64,000 bases of DNA from Formicarius rufipectus (lineage: Eukaryota; Chordata; Aves; Passeriformes; Formicariidae): contig VXAU01002497.1 in assembly GCA_013399695.1 (NCBI GenBank), forward strand, positions 145,942-209,941, in the 5' to 3' direction. A program made the translations under genes and the position numbers. Shown piece by piece: positions 62,201-64,000 of this stretch. A model generated the notes under the pieces. It made no database searches, was not told the origin of the DNA, and saw only the letters and a list, made by a program, of their open reading frames with translations. Position 1 is the stretch's first letter. Every line of letters starts with the position of its first letter.

Positions 62201-64000
62201 GTAGAGTTAAATAATGATATAACAAACAATAGTTCAATGTTAAATCCCAATTTTCCCCTGAAAATGCAAAAATGAAAGATTAATTGAACAGTCCAGTCAA
62301 GTTCTTGATTTAATACAAAAAAACATGAATTGAATTTAAAATCTTTTAAAAAAGTAACAAATCTTTAAAAATTATAAAGCTTAGGTAAAATCTTAGTAGA
62401 GAAGGGAAAATACTAAGTCCTGTAGACAGAGAAAAAGAGATAATTAATGGCCATAATAACTAATTTTAGTTATAATTTGAACATGTATAGAAGAAAAAAA
62501 AACAACTTTATTTTTTATGTTTATTAGTTCGTGAAATGAAACCCAAAAAGCCTAGAGTAAAAGTAACTGTAGAAGTTTGTTGATAACATAATTTGAAGAT
62601 AAACATATCTGAGATATGACATGATATTGATATTAAATCATCACAAAAAAGGCTTCAAAAGTTGAGCACTGAAGTCCTAATGGTTATAAAAGCTTCTTGT
62701 ATTACACATTAAGTTTGATAATATACTAATAGTCACAGAGTTTTGAACAACATCAGCCAACAACATCAAGTAAAGCTTGTAAAGCACTTATTGGAGACCT
62801 TTCCTGCCAACATAACAAATCTGTACAATCTTCTTGATCTGACAGATTGCTGATGAGTTATTAGTAAAAAACCAAACCAAACAAAAAAACCCCAAACTAA
62901 ACCAAATCACCTACACAAAAACTACATGTAAATGTCAGGAAGGAACACAGCACAACTTGCCAAATCAAATAAACCTATTTTCCTCTCATGCTTACTACTT
63001 ACACATGACCAATTCTAACTATATTAGAAAAATGTAGAGCTTATTCTTTCATGTTCACACAGAGCCCAGCTAATGTTGGCTTGTCTTACAACTGAGGAGG
63101 TGCCTTCACTATGCAGAAGCAAAGAGAACTGGAAATACTGCCACAATTACAGATTATGTGGTGCACAAGTCTCTGAAAAGAGATTACATTTCACTGTGAT
63201 CCCTAGTGCTCCCAAAACTGAATATATTCCCCATCAACAAACCCTGAGCCCACAGGATATCAGAAGTTCATCTTGGTAATCTGTGACTTTGTCAGCTACA
63301 ACTAACTTGGCATGAAATCCATGATAATGAGAAACTATTTTGGGAACAAACTGTAAGTATATCCACCAGACAGCTATTCTATTATAACCACAGCAAATGA
63401 AACAAATCTCAGGGATGTACCCACAGGTCCATTCACTGAGTTTGCAAAACCAAGAGGCAAGTCTGTAAGTGACAATTATTAATGCTTTCAGGGAAAACTA
63501 GGAGCTCTCTTGTATCCAGCTTCCCCATTAGACCTATATACTACCAGAGGCATGTAATGATGTTCTTCAAAAACCCCAAAGCAACTGGATTTATAACACA
63601 ACAAATAATAAAACCTGTGGACAGTCTCCTTTCTTTTCCCTGTAACCTCCTTTCTTGGTCTTCATTTGAGCCAAGATCTGCTGGGAATACTTTGTGACTG
63701 TCTGAAATACTATTTCCTTAATTCTTCTTGGCATTGAAACCAGGTAAACAGTTCATAATCAGGAGTGTCAAGTTTGAAATATTGCAGGGCTTTTTCACTG
63801 TAAAGATCTTAACTGTGTTTCTTCTTGGAGGCATGAATTAGTCCAAATCATTATATTTTATTCCATTTCTTTCTTTTATTCTGCAGCATATAGATAATCC
63901 TGACATAATAATTCTTGTAGAAATTTGAAATAAGACATAAAGTACAAGAAAACCACATTTAATTGCAGGTGTAGTGAACACACACCCCAAAAAAAAAAAA
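56266..64000. other. AT-rich non-coding DNA to window end
   Basis: About 7.7 kb with no supported gene or transposon. One ambiguous base lies at 58475. A GC-richer, palindrome-containing patch lies at about 60290-60460. The window ends in an A run (63989-64000). Open frames up to 114 codons (56239-56583) show no domain signature. Confidence 0.58.

Overview
The window looks like non-coding DNA from a bird nuclear genome, most likely a songbird (Passeriformes). It is AT-rich, dense in stop codons, and holds A/T homopolymers, microsatellites, assembly gaps and many decayed CR1 LINE fragments, the dominant avian retroposon. A short element at about 51.1 kb has a tRNA-Ile-like head and a CR1-like tail, as in the zebra finch SINE TguSINE1; this favours a songbird over a galliform. 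I found no protein-coding exon, tRNA gene, rRNA gene or CRISPR array that I can support. The open frames are short and behave like chance frames or decayed retroelement frames. The window is either a gene desert or part of a very long intron; the sequence does not say which.

Layout. 0-13 kb: AT-rich DNA with an antisense CR1 3' end (429-870), a broken sense CR1 (4.2-5.0 kb) and a short sense CR1 tail (about 13.0 kb). 13-22 kb: AT-rich DNA with a possible old LTR near 21.1-21.5 kb. 22.0-23.5 kb: a long sense CR1 with reverse transcriptase remnants and a 62-base inverted copy of part of itself. 25.2-27.3 kb: a probable endogenous retroviral LTR, followed by a 353-base block that recurs across a 680-base gap. 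29.9 kb: an antisense CR1 tail. 32.9-33.2 kb: a CpG-rich block ending at a single ambiguous base. 36.0-37.2 kb: an antisense CR1 in which about 150 bases are replaced by an inverted copy of sequence lying 0.6 kb further on. 41.7-42.2 kb: a probable minus-strand LTR. 42.4-42.7 kb: a pyrimidine microsatellite broken by a gap. 49.9-56.3 kb: a cluster of sense CR1 fragments, one carrying the tRNA-derived SINE. 56.3-64 kb: AT-rich DNA with nothing recognised.

No genes act together here. The history is one of repeated CR1 insertion and decay, a few LTR insertions, and local rearrangements that copied sequence in inverted orientation. The most informative observations are the two inverted-copy (template-switch-like) events, the SINE nested in a CR1, the CpG-rich outlier at 33 kb, and the probable assembly duplication at 25.7/26.9 kb. 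I did not find a convincing undescribed biological system.
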